From positions 1 through 32,450 of the forward strand of contig USLU01000058.1 in NCBI GenBank assembly GCA_900555635.1: a stretch of DNA of 32,450 nucleotides, given 5' to 3'. The position numbers and the translations under genes were made by a program. Of the stretch, positions 18,274-27,337 are shown piece by piece (positions within the stretch are counted from its first letter, which is position 1; every line of letters starts with the position of its first letter). This DNA is from an uncultured Bacteroides sp. (GTDB taxonomy: Bacteria > Bacteroidota > Bacteroidia > Bacteroidales > Bacteroidaceae). Below the pieces are notes generated by a model. That model was not told the origin of the DNA and ran no database searches. It worked only from the letters and a program-made list of their open reading frames with translations.

Positions 18274-19593
18274 ATGAGAAAAAGAATACTCTTCAATATT
18301 TTGTTTATTATAGGGATGACATGCTTGGTGTCATGTAATGATGATAATGAAAAAGCATTGGATGAAGGAAAAAACACGGAAAGCGGAGATGTTCAGGAGG
18401 ATAGCATGGATCCGATCACTGAGTTTACTGCTGCTGCCACATCAAAAGCTAACGAATTGCAACTGAAATGGAAAAATCCTTCAGATGCAGTATTAGTAGA
18501 GATTTCTTATGCTTTAGTAGTAGGTGGTGGGGATACTTCCTTAACTACTAATGTACGTGTATATGGTGAGGAAAATAGCAAATATACACTCCAATTACCA
18601 GAATTTGGAATATATCAAATTGGTGCTGTAGCTGTAGATAATTATGGTAAGCGTTCTGAGAAAGTGATGATTTTAGGTACTCCAGCCGAAAAAGATGCGA
18701 TTGACCCGGATATAATAGCAGAGTATAAATTGCCGATTGCTGATCCTTTTGTGTTATACTATGAAGGTAAATACTATGCATATGGTACTCGTGTTAACGG
18801 CTTCGAAGTGTATATCTCTGAAGATTTGAAGCAATGGAAGCGAAATAATATTAAGGCCTTGTCACCGGAAAATTCCTGGGGAACTAAATGGTATTGGGCT
18901 CCAGAAGTGTATTATGTGAAATCAAAGAATTTGTTTTATATGTTCTATTCGGTGGAGGAACATATTTGTGTAGCTACTTCTACTAGCCCGGAAGGCCCTT
19001 TTATACAGAGAGAAAGGCAGCCTATTGTAGCAGATGAGAAAGGAATTGATACTTCGTTTTTTATAGATGATGATGGTACTCCTTATCTCTATTATGTACG
19101 ATTTACCGGGGGAAACGTGATTTGGGTAGCGGAAATGAATGACGACTTGACCAGTATAAAAAAAGAAACATTGACTAAATGTATAAGTGCTACTGAACCT
19201 TGGGAGAAGAAACAAGGTACGATTGCCGAAGGTCCTTCGCTATTGAAAAAAGGGAATACTTATTATCTGATATATTCGGCAAACCATTATGAAAGTAAAG
19301 ACTATGCTGTAGGATATGCAACTGCTAGTTCTCCTAAAGGACCTTGGACCAAGTATAGTGGAAATCCGATTCTTCGGAGAGACAAAGATGCTGCTAAGTC
19401 TGTAGGCTTGGTCGGTACAGGACATGGAGCGCCATTTGTCTGTGCCGATGGAAGTTACAAATATATCTTTCATGCTCATGCAAGTGAGACAAGTGTAGGT
19501 CCCCGTACTTCTTATATCAGTAACTTCAATATCTCCGATAAAGGAGTAATTAGTATTACAGGAGCAACGATTGAACCGGTGAGAATAAAGTAA
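18274..19593 (+). CDS. GH43 lipoprotein with an N-terminal Ig-like module
   Basis: The 439-residue protein has a lipoprotein signal ending LVSC (C21) with NDDNE after it. A small beta module (about 46-138) closely resembles the one in the next gene (ANELQLKWKNP; AVAVDNYGKRS). The GH43 propeller spans about 150-438, with D157 (IADPF), D259 (IDTSFF), E319 (AEGPS) and H384 (GTGHG), so the catalytic triad is intact. Likely activities are alpha-L-arabinofuranosidase or beta-xylosidase; the exact one cannot be read from sequence. It lies after two terminators and so may need its own promoter or read-through. It is followed by the GH76 gene 20 bp later. Confidence 0.9.
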   Translation: MRKRILFNILFIIGMTCLVSCNDDNEKALDEGKNTESGDVQEDSMDPITEFTAAATSKANELQLKWKNPSDAVLVEISYALVVGGGDTSLTTNVRVYGEENSKYTLQLPEFGIYQIGAVAVDNYGKRSEKVMILGTPAEKDAIDPDIIAEYKLPIADPFVLYYEGKYYAYGTRVNGFEVYISEDLKQWKRNNIKALSPENSWGTKWYWAPEVYYVKSKNLFYMFYSVEEHICVATSTSPEGPFIQRERQPIVADEKGIDTSFFIDDDGTPYLYYVRFTGGNVIWVAEMNDDLTSIKKETLTKCISATEPWEKKQGTIAEGPSLLKKGNTYYLIYSANHYESKDYAVGYATASSPKGPWTKYSGNPILRRDKDAAKSVGLVGTGHGAPFVCADGSYKYIFHAHASETSVGPRTSYISNFNISDKGVISITGATIEPVRIK

Positions 19594-19613
19594 CCATATA
19601 AGCCAGAAATGTC

Positions 19614-21161
19614 ATGAAAAATATCCGATTTAATATGCTGTTAGGTATCTGCATCTTTTTCTTATCTGTATTATTAGGTGCATGTGGTGGAGGCGGCTCG
19701 CCTGTCATGGATGAAATAGATGATGGAAAGCAAGACGGACAGGGGCAAAAAATAGTACCTCCGGTTGCCGATCTTATGGCGGAGAAAACGGAGAGAGCGA
19801 ATGAATTGCAAGTAAGCTGGACTAATCCAGTCGGAGCTATTTCTGTGGAAATCACTTATTTACTGGAGGGAGATAAATTTGAGAACGTCACGAAGAAAAA
19901 TATACGTATTGCTACAGAAAAAGTTAGTACACTATTAATTGTTGTTTCTGAACCGGGGAGTTATATTATAACTGCTGTCGCAGTCGATAATTATGGGAGA
20001 CGTTCTGATGAGTTGACGGTCATTGCTACCCCGCTTCGTGAAGAGGAGGTGGTGAGAACACATTTTCTGGAAAGAGCAGATATTCTGATGACCTCATTGA
20101 TGAATCTTTATTTTGGCAAATCAGCGCGTGACTGTTGGAATACAAAATATCCGCTTGCTACCGGACCGTATTGGGATGGAGATGCTGTTGTTTGGGGGCA
20201 GGGAGCGGGTTTTTCAGGTTTTGTTGCTTTGCGCGAGGTTTCTTCTAGAGTGCCTGTTTACCAAAAAAAGTATGCAGATATGACTGACCGTATGTACAAC
20301 AGTATCAACCGTTTCATTACAACTGACAATAATCTTAAGGCTTATGCAGTTTATCCGCAAAATGGAAATGAGAGATATTATGATGATAATGTCTGGATTG
20401 GACTGGATATGGCGGAACTGTATGAACAAACTAAAGAGAAACGTTTTCTTGAGAAGGCAGAAATGGTTTGGGATTATTTGATGGTCGGAAATACTAATTC
20501 GTGTGGTGGAGGTATTTTGTGGAGAGAGAAACCTGTTTACAGTAATAAACATACTTGTTCTACTGCACCGGCAGCGGTGTTGGGATGTAAATTATATCAG
20601 ATAACAAAAGAACAAAAATATTTGGATAAGGCTAAAGAACTATATGTATGGTTAATACAGTATATGCAAGATCCGGGCGATTATCTTTTCTATGATAATA
20701 TTACTCCTTCATTGACTATTGGCAAGAGTAAATATAGCTATAATTCCGGTCAGCCGATGCAAGCTGCGTGTTTGTTGTACAATATAACAGGAGAACAACA
20801 ATATTTGACTGATGCGCAGCAGATTGCCCGCTCAGCTCATAAAAAGTGGTTTACTTTATATGATTCAAAAGAATTGAGAGAAAAGATTTATTGTATCAAT
20901 GGAGATCATATATGGTTCTATTCTGTATTGTTTCGTGGATTCCTAGAGTTGTATAAGATTGATGGGAGGAGAGAGTATGTAACCGCATTTGAAAAGAGTA
21001 TGTTGCAAGCTTGGAAATCTGAATGCCGTAATCAGAATACTAATCTGTTGAGTAATAAGTATTTTGTTGGAAAAACAAATACTTCATGGGAGATCCTTCA
21101 CGAGGGAGCTTTTGTAGAAATATTAGCTCGTTTGGCTATGTTGGAACTTGAAGGTAAATAA
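19614..21161 (+). CDS. GH76-like lipoprotein (alpha-mannanase family)
   Basis: The 515-residue protein has a lipoprotein signal ending LGAC (C24) with a Gly-rich linker. An N-terminal Ig-like module (about 50-140) matches that of the upstream GH43 protein. The rest is an (alpha/alpha)6 barrel with YYDDNVWIGLDMAELYE (about 255-271), the hallmark of GH76; the adjacent D257 and D258 are the expected nucleophile and acid/base. SGQPMQAACLLY matches a later family motif. Characterised GH76 enzymes are endo-alpha-1,6-mannanases. A mannan-like backbone or side chain is therefore suggested, but the family is broad. It is translated 17 bp before the GH105 gene and probably acts at the cell surface. Confidence 0.82.
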   Translation: MKNIRFNMLLGICIFFLSVLLGACGGGGSPVMDEIDDGKQDGQGQKIVPPVADLMAEKTERANELQVSWTNPVGAISVEITYLLEGDKFENVTKKNIRIATEKVSTLLIVVSEPGSYIITAVAVDNYGRRSDELTVIATPLREEEVVRTHFLERADILMTSLMNLYFGKSARDCWNTKYPLATGPYWDGDAVVWGQGAGFSGFVALREVSSRVPVYQKKYADMTDRMYNSINRFITTDNNLKAYAVYPQNGNERYYDDNVWIGLDMAELYEQTKEKRFLEKAEMVWDYLMVGNTNSCGGGILWREKPVYSNKHTCSTAPAAVLGCKLYQITKEQKYLDKAKELYVWLIQYMQDPGDYLFYDNITPSLTIGKSKYSYNSGQPMQAACLLYNITGEQQYLTDAQQIARSAHKKWFTLYDSKELREKIYCINGDHIWFYSVLFRGFLELYKIDGRREYVTAFEKSMLQAWKSECRNQNTNLLSNKYFVGKTNTSWEILHEGAFVEILARLAMLELEGK

Positions 21162-21178
21162 TAAAAATAGTATATGTG

Positions 21179-22822
21179 ATGAAAAATAATAGTCGAGTAT
21201 ATTATACAGGGAAAATATTATTTTATTTGTTCTTAGTCTTAATATTAGGCAATCTTTTTTATAACTGTTCCAATGAGGATGGAGAATCTGTACCGACTAT
21301 TCAGGAGAGTTTAGGAAATGGAGGAAAAGAAAAATATACTTATGTGTATCAGTTGAATACGGATAATTATAATATGCCGATAGAAGGTAGTATTTCTCCT
21401 GAATATGATGACTCTCCTGAAGGCAAAAATATTGGTAATTTGGTTGATGGGGATTGGACAAGTTCTTTCTATACTCCTAATAAATCTGTCTCTATAATTT
21501 GGAAAGGAAAAGAGCCGGTTACGGTACGCTATTATTCGATAATGGCAACTGGAAATAAAGAAGGAAACGCACCTGGTGCATGGTCTCTTTATGGGTCGAA
21601 CGACAATGTAGAATGGACAGAATTAGACAATAGAGTTCGTCAAACATTTGGAAAAGCGGAAAAGAAATTACTGGCATTGAGTAATAATGAAGCATATCAG
21701 TATTATAAGTTGACTATTCATTATAATCAAGGGGGGAAGGGATTGGAGATCTTGGAATGGGTGTTGCAAGCTAAGCGTACTATTGATATTCCGTCATTAA
21801 TAAACTTTCCAGTCGGAAGTACTCCTAAGGAGATAGGTAAGCGGTTAGGGCATCTTTTTGCAAAAGGTAAACATAATGGAAAAACGCTAGGTTATGCTGA
21901 GACTTTTACTTGGAATGGTGCATTGAAGTATGCAGAAGTGACTAAAGATAATGAGTTGATGTCACCTTTGAAAGCTGGATTTGAATCATTCTTTTCTATT
22001 GATAAGAATTTTCTGCCTGTTATGAATCATGTTGATCGGAATATGTTTGGCAGTCTTCCGTTGACACTGTATTTGATAACCAAGGATGAACGTTATCGGG
22101 AGATGGGAATGCCTTATGCTGACACACAATGGGAAATTCCTGAAAATGCGAAAACTCAAGAAAAGGAATGGGATGCGAAAGGATATAGTTGGCAGACTCG
22201 TTTATGGATTGATGATATGTATATGATTACCATTATACAGATGCATGCTTACAGAGCGACAGGTGATATGAAGTATGTCGAACGTGCCGCTAAAGAAATG
22301 GCAATGTATTTGGATGAATTACAACGCTCGAACGGACTTTTCTATCATGCACCGGATGTCCCATATTTTTGGGGACGTGGAAACGGATGGATGGCAGCTG
22401 GTATGGCGGAGGTGCTTCGTTTTTTGCCGGAATCTAGTCCATATTATTCACGTATCATACAAGGTTTTCAGAGTATGATGGCAAGTTTGAAGAATTATCA
22501 GACAGAAGAGGGGATGTGGCGGCAATTGATTGATAAACCAGATTGTTGGATAGAAACGTCAGGTTCGGCAATGTTTGCATACGCATTTATTATGGGAGTG
22601 AAATATGGTTGGTTGTCTGTAAAAGAATATGGAGAGGCTGCTCGCAGAGCTTGGTTGGCAATGATTACTTATATTAATTCAGATGGTAAAGTCAGAGAGG
22701 TTTGTGTGGGTACCAATAAAAAAAATGATATGCAATATTATTATGACCGAGCACGTAATACAGGTGATTATCATGGCCAAGCTCCATATCTTTGGTGTAC
22801 TGTTGCTTTATTGGAAGAATAA
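21179..22822 (+). CDS. GH105 lipoprotein with an F5/8C (discoidin) domain
   Basis: I chose ATG 21179, one codon inside a GTG start; the protein has 547 residues. A lipoprotein signal ends FYNC (C30), followed by SNEDGE. A discoidin/F5-8C-type domain (about 55-198; NLVDGDWTSSF, GAWSLYGSNDNVEW) probably binds carbohydrate. The (alpha/alpha)6 GH105 domain spans about 208-547 and includes WIDDMYM (343-349, with candidate catalytic D345/D346) and WGRGNGWMAAG (398-408). GH105 enzymes hydrate and release 4,5-unsaturated uronic acids made by polysaccharide lyases. A close paralogue without the discoidin domain is at 27338-28441. This one is membrane-anchored, the other soluble. A 39-bp gap and an IS remnant follow it. 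Confidence 0.88.
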   Translation: MKNNSRVYYTGKILFYLFLVLILGNLFYNCSNEDGESVPTIQESLGNGGKEKYTYVYQLNTDNYNMPIEGSISPEYDDSPEGKNIGNLVDGDWTSSFYTPNKSVSIIWKGKEPVTVRYYSIMATGNKEGNAPGAWSLYGSNDNVEWTELDNRVRQTFGKAEKKLLALSNNEAYQYYKLTIHYNQGGKGLEILEWVLQAKRTIDIPSLINFPVGSTPKEIGKRLGHLFAKGKHNGKTLGYAETFTWNGALKYAEVTKDNELMSPLKAGFESFFSIDKNFLPVMNHVDRNMFGSLPLTLYLITKDERYREMGMPYADTQWEIPENAKTQEKEWDAKGYSWQTRLWIDDMYMITIIQMHAYRATGDMKYVERAAKEMAMYLDELQRSNGLFYHAPDVPYFWGRGNGWMAAGMAEVLRFLPESSPYYSRIIQGFQSMMASLKNYQTEEGMWRQLIDKPDCWIETSGSAMFAYAFIMGVKYGWLSVKEYGEAARRAWLAMITYINSDGKVREVCVGTNKKNDMQYYYDRARNTGDYHGQAPYLWCTVALLEE

Positions 22823-22846
22823 TCAATTTTAATAATCAATTTTAAT
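22821..22846 (+). repeat. Tandem 13-bp direct repeat
   Basis: AATCAATTTTAAT occurs twice head-to-tail (22821-22833, 22834-22846), starting at the stop of the GH105 gene, 14 bp before the IS left end. It may be a replication-slippage scar and has no clear function. Confidence 0.7.
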
Positions 22847-22860
22847 AATTAATGTCATTA

Positions 22861-23326
22861 CTGTCCCGTAAAAGTGGATAAATAGTTCTTTGAAATAATT
22901 GAAATATAGTCTATTAGATACTACTTTTTAGTCGCGACGATTTGAAATCATACCTTTGAGGTCAATTAAGGTGACCTCAAATGAACCAAGATAAATATGT
23001 TTTCGCTCAGTTAGTAGAATTCTTGAACAATGATAAGTTCAGAAGACTTGTAGACAAGTATGATGGCAATCGTTATGTGAAACATTTCACTTGCTGGAGT
23101 CAGTTACTTGCAATGATGTTCGGTCAACTCAGTAATCGTGAAAGTCTTCGTGACTTGATTGTAGCTTTGGAAGCACATCAAGGAAAGCGTTATCATTTGG
23201 GATTGGGTCGTGAGCCCATTGCCAAAACTACGCTTGCATCTGCCAATCAGAATCGGGATTACAGAATCTTCGAAGATTTTGGGACTCAAATTTCATTTAT
23301 TGACTTGTTTTTGGCATACCGGACAG
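22861..23326 (+). mobile_element. Internally deleted IS4-type element
   Basis: The left end CTGTCCCGTA (22861-22870) and the right end TACCGGACAG (23317-23326, reverse complement CTGTCCGGTA) match in 9 of 10 bases, which fits terminal inverted repeats. The 466-bp interior holds only the N-terminal part of an IS4-family transposase, so most of the gene has been lost. No target-site duplication is evident. It lies between the GH105 and GH2 genes and splits the PUL enzyme block. It might be moved in trans by a full-length relative elsewhere. Confidence 0.7.
22951..22980 (+). promoter_or_regulatory. Transposase promoter box and start-site hairpin
   Basis: TACCTTTG (22951-22958) is a perfect -7 box. 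Overlapping it, TTGAGGTCA (22956-22964) and TGACCTCAA (22972-22980) form a 9-bp inverted repeat that ends at the base before the transposase ATG. A hairpin here could hide the ribosome site in read-through transcripts, as known for several IS elements. Confidence 0.5.
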
Positions 23327-23370
23327 CTAGAAAACACTATTTTTGTCCTCATCCGTTTTTAGACTTTTAA
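22981..23370 (+). pseudogene. IS4-family transposase, N-terminal fragment
   Basis: The 129-codon frame starts with MNQDKYVFAQLVEFLNNDKF and contains WSQLLAMMFGQLSNRESLRDL and ANQNRDYRIFEDF, typical of the DUF4372 N-terminal domain of Bacteroides IS4 transposases. After RIFEDF (residue about 100) the similarity stops abruptly and the frame runs through the IS right end into flanking DNA. The DDE catalytic domain is missing, so the protein is inactive as a transposase; full-length relatives are about 350-400 residues. Confidence 0.85.
23338..23345 (+). promoter_or_regulatory. Possible -7 box ahead of the GH2 gene
   Basis: TATTTTTG matches TAnnTTTG, 12 bp outside the IS right end and 60 bp before the GH2 ATG. 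The nearest TTTG (23310-23313), inside the IS end, is 24 bp away instead of 19-21. An IS-derived outward promoter is possible but weakly supported. Confidence 0.25.
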
Positions 23371-23404
23371 GATTATATAAACAAATAAATTGTAACGTAC
23401 GAAT

Positions 23405-26116
23405 ATGCACAACATTGCTAAAACCTTTTTCCCGATTTTATTATTACTTTTTGCTGCAGTAGTGACAGCACAGAATGGGAAGAACAATGTCGGAAATGCG
23501 CAACGCATCTGGCTTGATTCTGAAATTGGTCATCAGGGCGACTACCAGTGGAAAATGATAAAAGCTGGAGATGCAACAGATCCCGGAGAAAAGATTTCGT
23601 TATCCAATTATGCAACTGCAAATTGGATGCCGGCTATCGTACCCGGAACAGTGTTGAATTCTTTGGTGTATAATAAAAAATATCCGGAGCCTTATTATGG
23701 AATCAATAATAAGATTGAATCTAAATTGATACCGGATATTTCTGAAACCGGACGTGATTTTTATACCTACTGGTTCCGTACAGATTTTACAGTTCCGCAG
23801 TCATTCAAGGGAAAGACTGTCTGGTTACAGTTGGATGGTATCAACTACCGGGCAGAAGTATGGGTGAATGGTAACTTATTGAGCACAATGAACGGTATGT
23901 TTATTCAGGACTATATTGATGTTACGGATTTTGTGAAAATCGGAGGAAAAAACGGACTGGCTATAAAGGTCTATCCGGTAGATGTTCCCGGAAGTGCGAA
24001 GCCGAAATTCTGGGGAGCAGCCGGCGAATTCCATAACGGTGGAAACGGTAACATTGGTTTGAATACTACCATGTTGATGACGGTAGGTTGGGACTTTACC
24101 TTTATGGACGGTATCCGTGACCGTAATACAGGTATATGGAAAAATATTTCCCTCTATGCTACAGGCAGAGTAGCATTACGCCATCCTTTCGTTAAATCTG
24201 AATTGCGAAAACCTGATTATGACCAGGCTCGTGAGACTGTATCGGTTGAAATTATCAATCCATCGACCAGTAACCGGGTAATCAGTTGCAAGGTGAAGGG
24301 TGAAATTGTGGGTGAAAATATCACTTTCGAAAAGACCTTCCGACTGATGCGTGGAGAAGAAAAAACAGCAACCTTCTCCCCCGAAGAATTCCCGCAACTG
24401 ATTATTAACTCTCCGAAACTGTGGTGGCCTGTCAATAAAGGACCACAAAACTTATATGACCTGAAGCTGACAGTATCAGTTGATGGCAAAGAATGTGATT
24501 CTGTGAAAACAAGATTCGGTATTCGTGAGATTGTTTCGGATAGAAAGACTCCCGATAAATCACGTGTCTTTTATGTGAATGGCAAACGATTGTTTATTCG
24601 TGGTACCAACTGGATACCGGAAGCAATGTTGAGAACTTCGGATGAACGTACTTATGCTGAATTGCGCTACTCCCGTCAGTCCGGTGTCAACCTTTTAAGA
24701 ATGTGGGGAGGCGGAATTGCAGAATCTGATTATTTCTTCCAACTGTGTGATGAATTGGGATTGTTGGTATGGCAAGAATTCTGGATGACCGGTGACACTC
24801 GTCATCCGCATGATAAGGCTCTCTATATGAGTAACGTGGAATCTACCGTAAAACGTATTCGTAATCATCCATCTTTGGCTTATTATGTTGCTTCTAATGA
24901 GAGTACAGAAGTTACCGGTACTCCTGAATTACTGAATAAACTGGATGGTACACGTGGCTTCCAGATGCAGTCCGAATGTGAAGGAGTGCATGATGGCAGT
25001 CCTTACAAACAGGTAAATCCGATGCAGCATTATGAAAATACGGCCTCTCCCAGAGGAAGCCGTGTAGACGGATTTAATCCGGAATACGGTGCACCTACTC
25101 TTCCGACTGTGGAAATCCTCCGGGAAATGATGGATGAAAAAGACCTTTGGCCTATCAATAAGGAAGTATGGGATTATCTGGATGGAAATGGTTTCCATCT
25201 GATGAGTACTATGTATACAGACTTGGTGAATAACTACGGAAAATCATCATCCATTGATGAGTTTGCACAGAAAGGGCAATTGTTGGGAGCTATTAATTCG
25301 AAGAGTATCTGGGAAGTATGGAACTATAATAAACTGGATTATGGTGATCGTTTCTGTTCCGGACTTTTGTTCTGGTATCATAACTGCTCTATGCCTCAAG
25401 TGGCTTCCCGTATGTGGGACTGGTCTCTGGAACCGACAGCGTCGCTTTATCATACTGCCAACTCTTTAGAACCATTACATGCACAGTTTGACTATCTTAA
25501 GAATACAGTGTCTGTAGTGAATGATTATTATCGTGAATTTAAGAATTATAAAGTGATAGCACAGGTTTACGATATTAACAGCAAGAAAGTATTTGAAGAA
25601 TCAGCAGTGGTTAATCTGCCTTCGGATGGAGTGGTGAATGATGCGCTGACTATTCGTTTCCCAGAAAACATATCTCAAGTTCACTTTATTAAACTGATTC
25701 TGAAAGATGAGAAAGGAAAAGATGTTTCTTCTAACTTCTATTGGCGTTCTAATGATAAATATGAAGGAAGTAAGACTTTGACCGGTCCAGCTGCTTCAGG
25801 TTTCGAAGACTTGAGCAAGTTGAAGCAGGCAAAAGTGAAACTGGCCTATAAAGTGAGAGAAGATAATAATAACTATTTTGTAGATATTACTTTGAGAAAT
25901 ACATCCGGTCAGATTGCTTTCTTTAATCAGTTTCAATTCCTGAATTCAAAGATGAGTCCAATACGTCCGTCATTCTATACGGATAATTTCTTCTCTCTGA
26001 TGCCAGGTGAAAAGAAAACGGTGACTATTGAGACGGCAAAGGAGAAATTGAAGGATGGAGCTGTGTTGGCATTGAAAGGCTGGAATATAAGTAGACAAGA
26101 ATATAAACTTAGATAA
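23405..26116 (+). CDS. Secreted GH2 enzyme (exo-beta-glucosaminidase/mannosidase-like)
   Basis: The 903-residue protein has a Sec signal peptide cleaved after VTAQ (about 23). It has the GH2 order: sugar-binding jelly-roll (about 35-255; LDGINYRAEVWVNG), Ig-like domain (about 260-375), TIM barrel (about 385-700) and C-terminal beta domains. NHPSLAYYVASNES gives E499 as acid/base, and FNPEYGAPTLPT gives E560 as candidate nucleophile, by analogy with GH2 members such as the exo-beta-glucosaminidases. The bond type cleaved (beta-mannoside, -glucosaminide or -glucuronide) cannot be fixed from sequence. The gene lies just after the IS remnant and overlaps no neighbour; the GH130 gene begins 1 bp after its stop. 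Its codons seem less AT-rich than those of the genes before the IS. Confidence 0.88.
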   Translation: MHNIAKTFFPILLLLFAAVVTAQNGKNNVGNAQRIWLDSEIGHQGDYQWKMIKAGDATDPGEKISLSNYATANWMPAIVPGTVLNSLVYNKKYPEPYYGINNKIESKLIPDISETGRDFYTYWFRTDFTVPQSFKGKTVWLQLDGINYRAEVWVNGNLLSTMNGMFIQDYIDVTDFVKIGGKNGLAIKVYPVDVPGSAKPKFWGAAGEFHNGGNGNIGLNTTMLMTVGWDFTFMDGIRDRNTGIWKNISLYATGRVALRHPFVKSELRKPDYDQARETVSVEIINPSTSNRVISCKVKGEIVGENITFEKTFRLMRGEEKTATFSPEEFPQLIINSPKLWWPVNKGPQNLYDLKLTVSVDGKECDSVKTRFGIREIVSDRKTPDKSRVFYVNGKRLFIRGTNWIPEAMLRTSDERTYAELRYSRQSGVNLLRMWGGGIAESDYFFQLCDELGLLVWQEFWMTGDTRHPHDKALYMSNVESTVKRIRNHPSLAYYVASNESTEVTGTPELLNKLDGTRGFQMQSECEGVHDGSPYKQVNPMQHYENTASPRGSRVDGFNPEYGAPTLPTVEILREMMDEKDLWPINKEVWDYLDGNGFHLMSTMYTDLVNNYGKSSSIDEFAQKGQLLGAINSKSIWEVWNYNKLDYGDRFCSGLLFWYHNCSMPQVASRMWDWSLEPTASLYHTANSLEPLHAQFDYLKNTVSVVNDYYREFKNYKVIAQVYDINSKKVFEESAVVNLPSDGVVNDALTIRFPENISQVHFIKLILKDEKGKDVSSNFYWRSNDKYEGSKTLTGPAASGFEDLSKLKQAKVKLAYKVREDNNNYFVDITLRNTSGQIAFFNQFQFLNSKMSPIRPSFYTDNFFSLMPGEKKTVTIETAKEKLKDGAVLALKGWNISRQEYKLR

Positions 26117-26117
26117 A

Positions 26118-27263
26118 ATGAAATATAGACTCATAATTGGCATATTGTCGGCATATGGATTTATAACTCCCCCTTTGCTAGATACTTCTGTTATCGCTGA
26201 TGAAGAACAGATAAAAGAATGGGCAATAGGTCCATTCTTACGTCCTAGTGGAGCTAATCCTGTTATTTCTCCGCAGCCGACCGAATTTTATTGTCCAATG
26301 CAGAAGCAACAGATAAGATGGGAAGAAAGCGATACTTTTAATCCTGCAGCCACAATGAAAAATGGAAAAATTATTGTTCTTTATCGGGCAGAGGATAGTT
26401 CGGCACAGGGCATTGGAAAAAGGACATCGCGCATTGGTTATGCTGAAAGCAAGGATGGAGTTACGATGACAAGACTTGATACGCCTGTACTCTTTCCGGC
26501 TGATGATGAATTTGCTGATATTGAAAATCCAGGTGGTTGTGAAGATCCTCGGGTTGCAATGACTGAAGATGGACTTTATGTAATGCTTTATACTGCTTGG
26601 AATCGTAAGAAAGCTCGTCTTGCTGTAGCTACCTCCAGAGATTTGAAAAAGTGGACGAAACACGGACTTGCTTTCGGAAAGGCATACAATGGGCGTTTTG
26701 CTAATCTATTTTGTAAATCGGCTTCTGTACTGACAAAACTGGTAGGAAGTAAATTGGTGATTGATAAAGTGGATGGTAAGTATTTTATGTATTGGGGTGA
26801 GTATGCTGTTTATGCGGCTACTTCTGATAATTTGATAGATTGGTATCCGGTGTTGAATGAGAGGAATGAATTGAAGAAGCTAGTTCAGCCACGTAAGGGG
26901 CATTTTGATTGTCAAATGACAGAATGCGGCCCTCCAGCGATTCGTACAAAGAATGGTATTGTGCTTTTGTATAATGGAAAGAATGCCGGAAATGATAGAG
27001 ATACAGATTATCCAGCCGGTGCATATTGTGCAGGGCAGCTATTGTTTGATAACGACGATCCTTGTAAGGTCTTAGATCGTTTGGATAAGCCTTTCTTTGT
27101 GCCGGAAGCTCCTTTTGAGAAGAGTGGACAATATAAAGATGGAACTGTGTTTATAGAAGGACTCGTTTATCACAAAAAGAAATTATATCTCTATTATGGT
27201 TGTGCTGATTCAAAAGTGGCGATGGCTGTATGTGATGCTGTAGAAAAATTAGAGGTGAAATAA
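26118..27263 (+). CDS. GH130-family beta-mannoside hydrolase or phosphorylase
   Basis: The 381-residue protein has an N-terminal signal-like segment (about 1-27). The five-bladed propeller shows GH130 motifs: FNPAATMKNGKIIVLYRAED (74-93), GGCEDPRV (139-146, with D143 as the expected proton donor), TECGPPAI and EGLVYHKKKLYLYYGCADS near the C-terminus. Known GH130 enzymes act on beta-1,2- or beta-1,4-mannosides by hydrolysis or phosphorolysis. Export to the periplasm favours hydrolysis, since phosphorolysis is normally cytoplasmic; this is inference. It starts 1 bp after the GH2 stop, so the pair is translationally coupled and probably cuts consecutive bonds in one glycan. Confidence 0.88.
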   Translation: MKYRLIIGILSAYGFITPPLLDTSVIADEEQIKEWAIGPFLRPSGANPVISPQPTEFYCPMQKQQIRWEESDTFNPAATMKNGKIIVLYRAEDSSAQGIGKRTSRIGYAESKDGVTMTRLDTPVLFPADDEFADIENPGGCEDPRVAMTEDGLYVMLYTAWNRKKARLAVATSRDLKKWTKHGLAFGKAYNGRFANLFCKSASVLTKLVGSKLVIDKVDGKYFMYWGEYAVYAATSDNLIDWYPVLNERNELKKLVQPRKGHFDCQMTECGPPAIRTKNGIVLLYNGKNAGNDRDTDYPAGAYCAGQLLFDNDDPCKVLDRLDKPFFVPEAPFEKSGQYKDGTVFIEGLVYHKKKLYLYYGCADSKVAMAVCDAVEKLEVK

Positions 27264-27337
27264 CTTTGTTATAATTGGAAGTATCAAAAGCAAAGATTAA
27301 TTAAATATATTGTCGAATAAATTTAAGATTAAGTTTT

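Noticed and set aside
22850..23335. Target-site duplication around the IS
   Set aside because: Flanking bases (CATTA and CTAGA) do not match, so none is claimed.
27261..27268. TAACTTTG as a promoter for the second GH105
   Set aside because: It overlaps the GH130 stop codon and has no -33 element at 19-21 bp; likely chance.
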